From the NCBI GenBank assembly GCA_031082125.1, contig JAVHLM010000016.1, forward strand, positions 1-64,000: a stretch of 64,000 nt of DNA, written 5' to 3'. This document shows, in pieces, positions 33,577 through 42,364 of this stretch. A program made the position numbers and the translations under genes. The DNA comes from Candidatus Eremiobacterota bacterium (GTDB lineage: Bacteria; Vulcanimicrobiota; CADAWZ01; Ess09-12). How positions within the stretch are numbered: position 1 is the first letter of the stretch; every line of letters begins with the position of its first letter. Under the pieces are notes generated by a model. That model had not been told where the DNA came from and did no database searches. It worked only from the letters and a program-made list of their open reading frames with translations.

Positions 33577-34854
33577 ATGCTGACAGGTATTCTGGGAGGG
33601 GGCCTGAGCGGCCTTGCCCTCCAGCGCTTCATGGCCTCTGAGAGCGAGGTCCTGGAGAAGGAAGAGCGCCCCGGGGGGCTCATGCGCACCTTTCACCGTG
33701 ATGGCTTTGCCTATGACATCGGGGGCCATATCCTTTTTTCCAGGAAAGAGGCCCTGCTTGAGATGCTGAAGGGCTTCCTGGGAAGCAACATGCACTACCG
33801 CATGAGAGCCAACTGGGTGCTCTACAAGGGGCGCTACGTGAAATATCCCTTTGAGAACGGCCTGGGCGGCCTCGACAGGGAGGATATTTTCGATTGCCTG
33901 ATGGGGTTTCTGAAGAATGACTATCCTCCTCCCGCCAACTTCCTGGAATGGATCTACCACATGTTCGGCACCGGTATCGCCGAGCGATACCTTGTGCCAT
34001 ACAACCAGAAGATATGGAAGGAGCCCCTCGACAGGATGGGGATCGAGTGGGTGGAGCGCGTACCCAGGCCCCCTCTCGAGGACGTGGTGAAATCAGCCAT
34101 CGGGATAGAGACCGAGGGGTATGTGCACCAGCTTTATTTCTATTATCCCCTCCAGGGAGGCATTGAAGCCCTTATTAAGGCTGTCGCCGGGGAAAGTGCC
34201 CGCATTGAAACGGGATTCCACGTGAGAGAAATTGAGCGGACCAGGGATGGGTGGCGCATCTCTGACGGAAGCCGTGAAAAGAGCTATGACCGCCTCGTGG
34301 TGACCATCCCCGTCACAGAAGCCCTCGAGGCCCTCAATGGATGCCCTGCCGACGTGCTTGAAGCTGCCCGGGCCCTTCGCCATAACATGGTAAGGATTGT
34401 CCTTGTGGGCGTTAACAATGACGCTCTGATGGATAAAAGCGCGATCTATATTCCCCAGAGCGACGCCCTTCCCCACAGGGTATGCTTCATGGGCTACTTC
34501 AGCGCTGCAAACGTGCCGGAAGGCAAGTCCTCCCTTATCGCCGAGGTGACGACCCACAGGAACCACGAGCTTTATAAAGTTTCCGACGGTGAGCTTACCG
34601 GGAAGGTGGTGGAGGGCCTTCACCGCGCCGGAATAATAGACAGGCATGACGTGGCCGTCACCGAGGTAAGAAATATCGAGTATGGCTATGTGGTCTATGA
34701 CAGCCTTTACCGCGAGCACATGGCGAAAATAAGGAGCTACTGCTCATCACTTGGCCTGGAGCTCCTCGGGCGCTGGGGGGAGTTTGACTATATCAACATG
34801 GACGAGGTGGTGAAGAGGGCGCACAATCTGGCACAAAGCCTCAAGGGAGCCTGA
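33577..34854 (+). CDS. UDP-galactopyranose-mutase/amine-oxidase-like flavoprotein
   Basis: 425 residues from ATG 33577 (GAAAGGAG upstream; the longer frame overlaps the glycosyltransferase). The FAD motif ILGGGLSGLALQRF opens the protein, followed by PGGLMRTFHRDGFAYDIGGHILF. A segment PYNQKIWKEPLDRM follows. The NAD(P)/FAD Rossmann fold and the DIGGH motif resemble UDP-galactopyranose mutase and protoporphyrinogen-oxidase relatives. Ring contraction of an NDP-sugar, or an oxidation, are possible reactions. A paralogue lies at 41105. It sits in the middle of the heptose operon. Confidence 0.8.
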   Translation: MLTGILGGGLSGLALQRFMASESEVLEKEERPGGLMRTFHRDGFAYDIGGHILFSRKEALLEMLKGFLGSNMHYRMRANWVLYKGRYVKYPFENGLGGLDREDIFDCLMGFLKNDYPPPANFLEWIYHMFGTGIAERYLVPYNQKIWKEPLDRMGIEWVERVPRPPLEDVVKSAIGIETEGYVHQLYFYYPLQGGIEALIKAVAGESARIETGFHVREIERTRDGWRISDGSREKSYDRLVVTIPVTEALEALNGCPADVLEAARALRHNMVRIVLVGVNNDALMDKSAIYIPQSDALPHRVCFMGYFSAANVPEGKSSLIAEVTTHRNHELYKVSDGELTGKVVEGLHRAGIIDRHDVAVTEVRNIEYGYVVYDSLYREHMAKIRSYCSSLGLELLGRWGEFDYINMDEVVKRAHNLAQSLKGA

Positions 34855-34859
34855 AGCCT

Positions 34860-35303
34860 ATGCTGGAGAGAATCAAGAGAGAGTTCCTGTCCAGGCAGTT
34901 TGCAAAGTTTCTCCTCGTGGGAGGGATTGCCGCATCTGCCAATTTTTTTTCCCGTTTTCTTTTCAGGTTGTGGTTCCCCTACGTGGTGAGCGTGGGCCTC
35001 TCTTTCACCCTTGGCACCGTCGTGAGCTTTATCCTGAACAAGACCTTCACGTTCAAATCATATGAAGAGTCCACGGCTGTCCAGGCGTTCAAGTTTGCCC
35101 TTACAGGCCTTGTGTACATCGTGCTGGGCTCGGCAGTCGCCCAGGGAATTTACTGGATCACCGGTCATTTCGCCCTTCCCCCCTCCTGGAGGGAGTCGCT
35201 GTCCCATGCCCTTTCCATTGCGATCTGCACAGTGTACAGTTTTCTTGTGATAAAATATTTTGCCTTCAGGAAACTGGAGCTTTCCCGCCATGGCAAGCAG
35301 TAA
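34860..35303 (+). CDS. GtrA-family membrane protein
   Basis: 147 residues with four membrane helices. The family pattern is visible in FAKFLLVGGIAASANFFSRF, LGTVVSFILNKTFTFKS and the C-terminal YSFLVIKYFAFRK. GtrA proteins are thought to flip polyprenyl-phosphate sugars. It follows the flavoprotein by five bases, and the next gene starts 14 bases before its stop. It works plausibly with the family 2 glycosyltransferase upstream. Confidence 0.88.
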   Translation: MLERIKREFLSRQFAKFLLVGGIAASANFFSRFLFRLWFPYVVSVGLSFTLGTVVSFILNKTFTFKSYEESTAVQAFKFALTGLVYIVLGSAVAQGIYWITGHFALPPSWRESLSHALSIAICTVYSFLVIKYFAFRKLELSRHGKQ

Positions 35304-36036
35304 GAGCGCTTTCCCCCTTGATGTCCCCGTGGCCATCCTTGCCGGCGGCCTCGCCACAAGGCTTCAGCCTCTCACCACCATGATCCCCAAGTCCCTCCTG
35401 GAGGTATCGGGAGAGCCTTTCATCGCCCACCAGCTCCGGCTTCTCCGCATGAAGGGGATAAGAAAAGCCGTACTCTGCGTGGGCCACCTGGGGGAGCAGA
35501 TAGAGGCTTTCGTTGGTGACGGGAAGCCATTTGGCCTTGATGTCCTTTATTCTTACGACGGGCCGCACCTCCTGGGCACGGGGGGAGCCGTCAGGAAAGC
35601 CCTGCCCCTTCTCGGGGAGTCCTTCCTGGTGATGTACGGCGACTCTTACCTGGACATGGACATGGCAGCCCTTGTCTCGGCCTTCGGGTGCTCGGGGAAG
35701 AAGGGTATGATGACGGTCCTGAGGAATGAGAACAGGTGGGACAGGAGCAACGTCCTTTTTGAAGCCGGGGTCGTGAGGCACTATGACAAGAAATCACCCC
35801 GGGAGGCTATGAAGCATATCGATTATGGCCTCACGGTGCTCAAAGCAGAGGCTTTTGCCAGTTTCGGCCCTTCTTTTGACCTGGCGGAGCTTTTCAGCGC
35901 TCTCATCGCGGAAGGCCAGATGGGAGGCTTCGAGGCGGCGGAGCGGTTCTATGAGATAGGCTCTCCCTCGGGCCTTCGGGAGACAGAGCACTATCTTTCG
36001 GCACTCAAGAGCAAGGGAGGAAACCATGAGCGGTGA
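35290..36036 (+). CDS. hddC: Sugar-1-phosphate nucleotidyltransferase (HddC-like)
   Basis: 248 residues from ATG 35290, which overlaps the GtrA gene by 14 bases. The activation motif is VAILAGGLATRLQPLT, then IPKSLLEVSGEPFIAHQL with the catalytic Lys, and YGDSYLDMDM with the metal Asp. The family makes NDP-sugars from sugar 1-phosphates. Given GmhA-, GmhB- and HddA-type genes around it, the likely product is GDP- (or other NDP-) D-glycero-alpha-D-manno-heptose. The nucleotide itself is not readable from sequence. The next gene starts 11 bases before its stop. Confidence 0.82.
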   Translation: MASSKSAFPLDVPVAILAGGLATRLQPLTTMIPKSLLEVSGEPFIAHQLRLLRMKGIRKAVLCVGHLGEQIEAFVGDGKPFGLDVLYSYDGPHLLGTGGAVRKALPLLGESFLVMYGDSYLDMDMAALVSAFGCSGKKGMMTVLRNENRWDRSNVLFEAGVVRHYDKKSPREAMKHIDYGLTVLKAEAFASFGPSFDLAELFSALIAEGQMGGFEAAERFYEIGSPSGLRETEHYLSALKSKGGNHER

Positions 36037-36628
36037 TTATGTAGAGCAGTATCTCGCTGAGGCCGCCTCCATCGTCGCGGCAATTGACAGGGAAAGCCTC
36101 AGGAAGATGGTGGACCTTCTCGTAAAGATAAGAGAGAGGAAAGGAAGGCTCTTTTTCCTTGGTGTGGGCGGCGGTGCGGGAAATGCTTCCCATGCGGTGA
36201 ACGATTTTCGCAAAATAGCGGGTATGGAGGCCTATGCTCCTACTGACAATGCCTCTGAGCTCACTGCCCGCGTCAACGATGAGGGGTGGGCAGGGATTTT
36301 TGCCTCATGGCTTGCTACTTCCCGCCTTGGAGAAAATGACGGGGTCTTTGTGTTCAGCGTGGGAGGGGGAAATGCCGAAAAGGGAATAAGCGCCAATATC
36401 GTGGAGGCCCTCAAGTACGCTCAGGAGAGGAAAGCAGCAGTACTGGGCGTTGTGGGCAGAGACGGAGGGTTCACGGCCCGGGTGGCCGACGCCTGCGTGG
36501 TGGTGCCTGCGGTGAACGGCGAAACCGTGACTCCCCACACAGAATCCTTCCAGTCCCTCCTTGGTCACCTTCTGGTGACCCATCCGCGCCTCAAAGCTTA
36601 TGAGATGAAATGGGAGTCTGTGAAATAG
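36026..36628 (+). CDS. gmhA: Phosphoheptose isomerase-like SIS-domain protein
   Basis: 200 residues, a single SIS domain. VGGGAGNASHAVNDF aligns with the GmhA active site and FVFSVGGGNAEKG is the phosphosugar loop. The C-terminal ESFQSLLGHLL aligns with the metal-ligand helix. Compared with E. coli GmhA, ligand Glu appears as Asp and Gln as Glu, so this is a divergent version. It would convert sedoheptulose 7-phosphate to D-glycero-D-manno-heptose 7-phosphate. Overlaps the preceding gene; the next gene begins on the base after its stop. Confidence 0.8.
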   Translation: MSGDYVEQYLAEAASIVAAIDRESLRKMVDLLVKIRERKGRLFFLGVGGGAGNASHAVNDFRKIAGMEAYAPTDNASELTARVNDEGWAGIFASWLATSRLGENDGVFVFSVGGGNAEKGISANIVEALKYAQERKAAVLGVVGRDGGFTARVADACVVVPAVNGETVTPHTESFQSLLGHLLVTHPRLKAYEMKWESVK

Positions 36629-37219
36629 ATGAAGAGAGCGGTTTTTCTCGACAGAGACGGCGTCATAAACCGCCTTGTCTATAATCCTTCCACCGGCGAG
36701 CATGAATCACCCCACGATGAGAAGGATTTTGAGCTTATGCCCGGTGCCGTCGAAGCCCTCAAGAGTCTTGAAGAGCAGGGATTTCTCCTCTTCCTTGTCT
36801 CCAATCAGCCGAGCTTCGCCAAGGGCAAGGCTTCCTTTGAAGCGCTTCATGCAGTCCACGAAAAATTCTGCCGCCTGATGGAGGCCGCAGAGGTGCATTT
36901 CACAGAATATTACTACTGTTATCACCATCCGGAGGGAGTGGTCCCGGAGCTTGCCAGGGTCTGCTCCTGCAGGAAGCCCGGGCCACTGTTTCTCCAGCAG
37001 GCCCGTGACCGCTACGGTCTTGACCTGGCCCGGGCATGGATGGTCGGTGACCGTGACAGCGACGTGGAATGCGGGAAAGCCTGCGGCACAAGGACCATCC
37101 TGATAGAGAACCCGCACTCCGCGGCGAAAAGAGGAAAGAGCAGCCCCGACAGCCGGGCTGCCTCCCTCGCTGACGCCGCCGCTTACATATCAGCTCATGC
37201 AAGGGGGGACATCGAATGA
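36629..37219 (+). CDS. gmhB: D-glycero-D-manno-heptose 1,7-bisphosphate 7-phosphatase-like (HAD-IIIA)
   Basis: 196 residues. HAD motif I is VFLDRDGVINRL, motif II VSNQPSFAKG, and motif III/IV MVGDRDSDVECG. The CYHHPEG ... CSCRKP insertion matches the zinc loop of GmhB. It removes the C7 phosphate from the bisphosphate made by the HddA-type kinase. It starts immediately after the gmhA-like stop and overlaps the transaldolase-family gene as ATGA. Confidence 0.88.
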   Translation: MKRAVFLDRDGVINRLVYNPSTGEHESPHDEKDFELMPGAVEALKSLEEQGFLLFLVSNQPSFAKGKASFEALHAVHEKFCRLMEAAEVHFTEYYYCYHHPEGVVPELARVCSCRKPGPLFLQQARDRYGLDLARAWMVGDRDSDVECGKACGTRTILIENPHSAAKRGKSSPDSRAASLADAAAYISAHARGDIE

Positions 37220-37938
37220 AAAGCATCAAGGCTCTCAAGGTAAAAATTTTTGCCGACGGGGCCAAAGTGGAAGAGATGAAAGAGGAGTACAGGAAAGGCA
37301 TAGTGAAGGGCTTCACTACCAATCCCACCCTGATGAGAAAGGCCGGTGTCGCCGATTATGGCGCCTTTGCCCGGGAGGTCCTGAGGGAGATCCGGGACCT
37401 CCCTGTGAGCTTTGAGGTCTTTTCCGATGAGTTCGCCTCGATGGAGAGGGAGGCAAGGATTATCGCCTCATGGGGGGGGAACGTGAACGTGAAGATTCCC
37501 ATCACCACCACGTCGGGCGAGTCGTCGGCGCCCCTCATCAGGAAGCTTTCCGTTGAGGGCATATCCCTTAATGTGACGGCCATCCTCACCATGGACCAGA
37601 TAAGGACTGCGGCGGAGTCCCTGGCGCCGGAGGCAAGGAGCATCGTCTCCGTCTTCGCAGGGAGGATTGCCGATACGGGAAGGGATCCCGTTCCCATGAT
37701 GAAGGAGGCGGCAGAGTACCTCAAGGGGTTCCCCCATATCGAGCTTCTCTGGGCAAGCCCCCGCGAGCTCCTCAACATATTCCATGCCGATGAATGCGGG
37801 TGCCATATCATCACCGTGACGGCAGACCTTCTAAAAAAGCTCTCCATGGTAGGCATGGATCTCGAAGAGCTTTCTCTCGAGACGGTGAAAATGTTTTACC
37901 GCGACGGGCAGTCCCTGGGCTACCGGATAGAGGCCTAG
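37216..37938 (+). CDS. Transaldolase-family protein
   Basis: 240 residues, a short class I aldolase barrel. Signatures are IFADGA near the start, KGFTTNPTLM, and the Schiff-base Lys93 in VNVKIPITTTSG. The VSFEVF segment has Glu where fructose-6-phosphate aldolases have Gln, which favours true transaldolase activity. Transaldolase can make sedoheptulose 7-phosphate, the substrate of the GmhA-type isomerase. It is the last gene of the operon and is coupled to gmhB by a four-base overlap, so precursor supply is its likely role. It converges on the M24 peptidase gene with a five-base gap. Confidence 0.85.
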   Translation: MKSIKALKVKIFADGAKVEEMKEEYRKGIVKGFTTNPTLMRKAGVADYGAFAREVLREIRDLPVSFEVFSDEFASMEREARIIASWGGNVNVKIPITTTSGESSAPLIRKLSVEGISLNVTAILTMDQIRTAAESLAPEARSIVSVFAGRIADTGRDPVPMMKEAAEYLKGFPHIELLWASPRELLNIFHADECGCHIITVTADLLKKLSMVGMDLEELSLETVKMFYRDGQSLGYRIEA

Positions 37939-37943
37939 GGGCC

Positions 37944-39137
37944 TCACCGCGCCACAAGAAACAGCTCTTTCTGGGGATGGGAGAGGAAGCGGCAGCCCCC
38001 CGGGGTGACGACAATGATCTCTTCCATGGTGAGAACACCATAGCGGGGAAGGGTTACCCGCGGCTCAAGGGTATAGACCTGTCCCTCCTCCACCTTCAGA
38101 AAGGGGAGGAGGCCGTAACGCTCCCAGCGGGGGCAGAGGAGCCCCGCCCCGTCATGAGTCGAGCGCCCTACCTGGTGGCCCAGGCCATGGGGATATTCTT
38201 CATAGCCTGCTGCGGTGATGTGTCCCCTGGCGACTTCATCGACGCGGTAGCCTTCCATGCCCGGCCTTATAAATTCCGCGGCCTTTTCTATGGCTTCCTT
38301 TACGGTTTCAAAGGCTTTCTGCACTTCCTGCGGCGGCCCTTCCTCGCCTTCTTTGAGGAAATACCATGTCCTCTGCAGGTCAGAGCAGTAATCCTCATAT
38401 TTTACCCCGAAATCCACGTTCATCACGTGGCCGCCCTCGATGACCCTTTCGGTAGGCGATGCGTGGGCTCCGGCCGATTCTGGGCCGGTGAAGACCGCGG
38501 GGCAGTGGGCGGTGTCCCATGCCGGCACCACGTTTCGAGCCGCCGTCTCGGCATTGATGAGAGAGGCTACCTCCTTTTCCGTGTAGCCCCTTTTCAGGCT
38601 CCCCGTGACATGAGTGAATATGTCCTCAGTAATGGCGACTGCCTTCTCAATAAGGGCGATCTCCCCTGCTGATTTTCTTCCTCTCAGGGCCGCCATCAGA
38701 TCTTCTGATGAGACAAGCCTCTCTTTATAGGGTGAGCCCTCCAGCATATCCATGAGGAGGCAGTACATTCCATGGGTGAGGCCGTCGCTCATCACATCGT
38801 TCTTCGAGGTATTGATGGCAATCTTTGCGGGATCGTGCTCCCTTAAGAGTTCAATGAGCGGTTCCTTGATGCCGGCGACATACCCCGTCACCCTGCGGTA
38901 AAGCCCCGTGGATTCGATGTTCGCCACGTCAAGGCTCCCCACGATGGCGCATGTGGCCCCTGTTGCAGTAATGACAAAGGCCGACTGCCACGTCACGCCC
39001 TTTCCCAGTATGAGCTGAAGCGCAGGATCCCTGATAGTGTCGCTCTCTCTCACGAAAGTGAGCCAGAGGTCGATGGCCTTTTCCTTCATTATCCCGTGGG
39101 CCTGGGCAATTTTCTCTTTCAGGAGGCTTTTGTTCAT
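37944..39137 (-). CDS. M24-family metallopeptidase (Xaa-Pro aminopeptidase type)
   Basis: 397 residues. The creatinase-like N-domain covers about 1-165. The pita-bread catalytic domain shows the five metal ligands: NVDFGVKYEDYCSDLQR (two Asp), the HGLGHQVGRSTHD His, LEPRV (Glu) and MEEIIVVT (Glu). Members cleave the first residue of X-Pro peptides in the cytoplasm. GGGAGTG precedes the ATG. It is a single gene, convergent with the heptose operon and divergent from the membrane protein at 39289. Confidence 0.92.
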   Translation of the reverse strand: MNKSLLKEKIAQAHGIMKEKAIDLWLTFVRESDTIRDPALQLILGKGVTWQSAFVITATGATCAIVGSLDVANIESTGLYRRVTGYVAGIKEPLIELLREHDPAKIAINTSKNDVMSDGLTHGMYCLLMDMLEGSPYKERLVSSEDLMAALRGRKSAGEIALIEKAVAITEDIFTHVTGSLKRGYTEKEVASLINAETAARNVVPAWDTAHCPAVFTGPESAGAHASPTERVIEGGHVMNVDFGVKYEDYCSDLQRTWYFLKEGEEGPPQEVQKAFETVKEAIEKAAEFIRPGMEGYRVDEVARGHITAAGYEEYPHGLGHQVGRSTHDGAGLLCPRWERYGLLPFLKVEEGQVYTLEPRVTLPRYGVLTMEEIIVVTPGGCRFLSHPQKELFLVAR

Positions 39138-39288
39138 GGGAATTCACACTCCCTTCAAATTCGCAAGATCAAGGGGGAACTTCGCAGGCCCCTGCGCCAA
39201 ATCCTTCAGGGCTTCACCAAGAGAGGAATAGTCTCCCATGAAAAAGAATAGCAGCACATCATAGGCAAGGTTTCCTTGGCAGGCACCC

Positions 39289-41016
39289 ATGAAAGCATCA
39301 GCCCCGGGGGAATACTCCCTCTCTCTCGAGACAGTTCTGGCATCTGCTGCCCTGCTCTATTTCATAAAGTGCAGCCTTGACTTTCCCTTCGATCCCGACC
39401 TGTTCATGATGCTGCGGACGGGATGGGAGATGGTTCACCACGGCCTTCCGGTTTACGACACCTTTGCATGGCCTCCCCTTTCCTGCAAGGTCCCCTGGGT
39501 TGACTATCAATGGCTTGCCCATGTGATAATATACACCGTCTATTCTGTCGGCGGCTTCACGGGTACGGTGATCTACAAGACTATTCTCTACGGTGCAAGC
39601 TTTTTCGTGCTTTTCTGGTGGTCACGGGGCCGATACGGCCTTCTTCCTTCACTGGCAGCCCTTCTGGTAGCCGTCTACCTGGGGCGGTGGTTTCTCTCGC
39701 CCCGCCCCATGGCTTACAGCGCGGTCTTCTTTCCCCTTCTGGCTTATCTGCTCATCGATCTCCAGCAGAAGCCCCTCTCGTGGAGGCATTTCCTGGTCCT
39801 TCCCCTCATGTTTGTCTTCTGGGGAAATCTCCATGGTGGCTTTGTGATAGGCCTTGTCATCATGGGCGCAGGCTTTGCCCTTCTCTCGTATCAGAAGATG
39901 AGAGAAGGAGCCCCCTTGAAAGGCTTCCTGCTCTCCCTTGGCCTGCTGTGGCTTCTCTGCTTCCTGGGCAGCGCTCTTGTCAATCCTTACGGCTGGAAGA
40001 ATTTCAGGTATGTGATAGACTTTCTTTACTTCAGGCCCGTTTTCATGCGATCTGCCAGTGACATGGAATCGCCTTTCCTCCGTCTTGCCTTTAATACCCA
40101 TTATTTTGCCATCATCGCACTGACGATAGCCGCTCTTATCCTTTTCTTTATGCGGTACCGCCTGAAGCCGTCGCCAATGGAGCTCCTGATATACTGTTTC
40201 TGGCTCGTGGCGTCGCTCAGGGCTGCAAGGAACATGCAGCTCTTCAGCACCGCGTCAATCCCCATGCTCTCTTTCATCTTTTTTCACGGAGGCGCCCTTC
40301 TTTCCAGGAACAGGCATTACCAGGAGCTTGTCGCATTTTTCGCAAGAAGGCCCGCTCTCCCCTCTGTCGCCAAAATAGCCGCGCTCTTTTTCATTATTCT
40401 CTCCTTCACCCTGCACTGTGCCGCCCTTGACCTGTCGGGCCAGGGGCTGGAGCATGCCCTTTTCCCCGTGGGAATGAAGGATTTCCTCCTCAGTAACGAT
40501 CTTCCCGAGCGCCTCTACTGCCACGATATCGTGGGCACTTATTTTCTCTGGTATCTCTACCCCCGTTACAAGGTGAGCATTGATGTGAGGTGGAACAATG
40601 TCTATACCGACGCGTATTTCGAGGAGATCCAGCGCTCCTTTTTCGACAGCGCCACGTTTTTCCGATTTGTGGAAAAGCACGATCTAGACGTGGTGGTTGT
40701 CCATTACAAGTATCATCCCGCTTTCATAGAGCGTGATTCCTCATGGGTCCTCCTTTATGAAGGAGAGCGCGCAAGGCTGTTCCTGAGGAACACGGAGAAA
40801 AACAGGGAGATTCTGGGGAAATTTTGGAGAGACGAGCTTGCCTACCCCGATATTCCAGATGTAAACGCTTTTCTTTACCGAACTTTCATTGAAAGGAAAA
40901 ATTACGAGGCTGCGAAAAAATACCTGAGAAGGCTTATCATAGCCTCGCCCGGCGAGGAAATGCTCTGGCGCCACTCTAGAGAGCTCGACAGGCTCATGGA
41001 GAAGGAGGCGCAATGA
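39289..41016 (+). CDS. Polytopic membrane protein, GT-C glycosyltransferase-like
   Basis: 575 residues with about 10-11 membrane helices up to about residue 400 and a soluble C-terminal domain. The first outer loop reads DPDLFMMLRTGWEMVHHGLPVYDTFAW and then VDYQWL. This Asp-rich loop with a following W resembles membrane transferases that use polyprenyl-phosphate sugars. The C-terminal soluble part (about 410-575) has a Rossmann-like and helical character. The donor could be the lipid-linked sugar made by the nearby family 2 glycosyltransferase. The function is not proven. The start has only a weak ribosome site. Confidence 0.7.
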   Translation: MKASAPGEYSLSLETVLASAALLYFIKCSLDFPFDPDLFMMLRTGWEMVHHGLPVYDTFAWPPLSCKVPWVDYQWLAHVIIYTVYSVGGFTGTVIYKTILYGASFFVLFWWSRGRYGLLPSLAALLVAVYLGRWFLSPRPMAYSAVFFPLLAYLLIDLQQKPLSWRHFLVLPLMFVFWGNLHGGFVIGLVIMGAGFALLSYQKMREGAPLKGFLLSLGLLWLLCFLGSALVNPYGWKNFRYVIDFLYFRPVFMRSASDMESPFLRLAFNTHYFAIIALTIAALILFFMRYRLKPSPMELLIYCFWLVASLRAARNMQLFSTASIPMLSFIFFHGGALLSRNRHYQELVAFFARRPALPSVAKIAALFFIILSFTLHCAALDLSGQGLEHALFPVGMKDFLLSNDLPERLYCHDIVGTYFLWYLYPRYKVSIDVRWNNVYTDAYFEEIQRSFFDSATFFRFVEKHDLDVVVVHYKYHPAFIERDSSWVLLYEGERARLFLRNTEKNREILGKFWRDELAYPDIPDVNAFLYRTFIERKNYEAAKKYLRRLIIASPGEEMLWRHSRELDRLMEKEAQ

Positions 41017-41104
41017 AGCGGTCCTTTTCCGCCAGGCAGGAAAAAGGAGGCACCTTGCAGGAATCTCCCCATAGCCACATTTCAGCACTAAGGAGAGGAA
41101 CCAC

Positions 41105-42364
41105 ATGAAAATCGGCATACTCGGCGGCGGTGTTTCGGGCGTGGCGCTTGCCACGAGGCTCAAGGAGAAAGGCATCCCCTTCGTGCTGCTCGAAAAGGAG
41201 AGCACCCTGGGGGGGCTCATGCGCACCAGGGTCGTGAAAGGCTTTACCTTCGATATTCACGGGGGCCATATTTTCAACAGCAAGCATGCTGAAGTGAAGA
41301 GCTTCCTTATGGGGCGCTTTGCTTCAGGAGAGCTCGTTCACACCGTGCGGCAGGCGAAAATCCTCTACCGGGGGAAGGTGGTGAGCTATCCCTTCGAGCT
41401 TGCAATGGGGGAGCTCGAGCCTGCTGATGCCGCTTCCTGCATCATGTCCCTCATGTCCCGCAAAGGCCCGGAGCCGCGGAACTTCAGAGACTGGCTCATC
41501 TGGCGTTTTGGCCGCGAGATCGCAAGACGGTACCTGATTCCTTACAATAAAAAGATCTGGCGCTATCCCCTCGGAGAAATGGAAGTGTTCTGGGTGAAGC
41601 AGGACAAGATACCCATTCCTGACGTGCGGAAAATCATCATAGCTGCCCTTTCCGGTGATGCCTCGGAGCGCATGATGCCCCATTCCACTTTCTTCTACCC
41701 GCGCCATGGCGGCGCCCAGGCCTTTGTGGCGGCCCTGGCGAAAAACCTCGAAAAGGGCGACGTGCTTCTCAATACTCCCGTGAAAACACTTGAGGCTCAG
41801 GGCGGGGGGTGGCTCATCAACGGGAGCATTCAGTGCGACAAGGTTATCTCCGCGATCCCCCTCACCGAGCTTCCCGCCGCGATGCCCTCCCTTCCCGGCA
41901 AAGTGGCCAATGCCATTGCCGATCTCAAGTACAACTCGGTCACGACCTTTCTCTTCGAAATGCCTCCCACGGAAGGCATCTCGTGGCTCTATGTGCCGGA
42001 CCCTGCCCTCCCTTATCACCGTATCTCCTATCCCCGCAACTTCTCGCCCCACACGGTGCCGAAGGGGAAGGAGTCGGGGATAGTAGAGTACACGGGAAAG
42101 GAGTCACCGGCGAAGATCGCTGCGGTAGAGAACAGTATCGGGGCCCCCCCTGTGGACAGGAGCTTCACCGAGCTTGCCTACGTGATCTACGATATGCGCT
42201 ACCGCCAGAAAATGGCCATCATCAACAGGCATTTCGACTCCCTGGGCATCCCCCGTGTGGGGCGCTTTGCCACGTGGCAGTATCTGAACTTTGACGTCTG
42301 CATCCGCGACGCCTTCTCCTGCCTTGCCCGCGAGCTCCCCGGGGCCTTCGCCCCAGGTGCCTAG
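41105..42364 (+). CDS. UDP-galactopyranose-mutase/amine-oxidase-like flavoprotein, second copy
   Basis: 419 residues. ILGGGVSGVALATRL is the FAD motif, followed by LGGLMRTRVVKGFTFDIHGGHIF and PYNKKIWRYPLGEM, which align along their length with the protein at 33577. AAGGAGAGG precedes the ATG. The two are clear paralogues but not near-identical, so the duplication is old or they have different substrates. Its stop overlaps that of the convergent CHAT gene by three bases at CTAG. Confidence 0.8.
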   Translation: MKIGILGGGVSGVALATRLKEKGIPFVLLEKESTLGGLMRTRVVKGFTFDIHGGHIFNSKHAEVKSFLMGRFASGELVHTVRQAKILYRGKVVSYPFELAMGELEPADAASCIMSLMSRKGPEPRNFRDWLIWRFGREIARRYLIPYNKKIWRYPLGEMEVFWVKQDKIPIPDVRKIIIAALSGDASERMMPHSTFFYPRHGGAQAFVAALAKNLEKGDVLLNTPVKTLEAQGGGWLINGSIQCDKVISAIPLTELPAAMPSLPGKVANAIADLKYNSVTTFLFEMPPTEGISWLYVPDPALPYHRISYPRNFSPHTVPKGKESGIVEYTGKESPAKIAAVENSIGAPPVDRSFTELAYVIYDMRYRQKMAIINRHFDSLGIPRVGRFATWQYLNFDVCIRDAFSCLARELPGAFAPGA

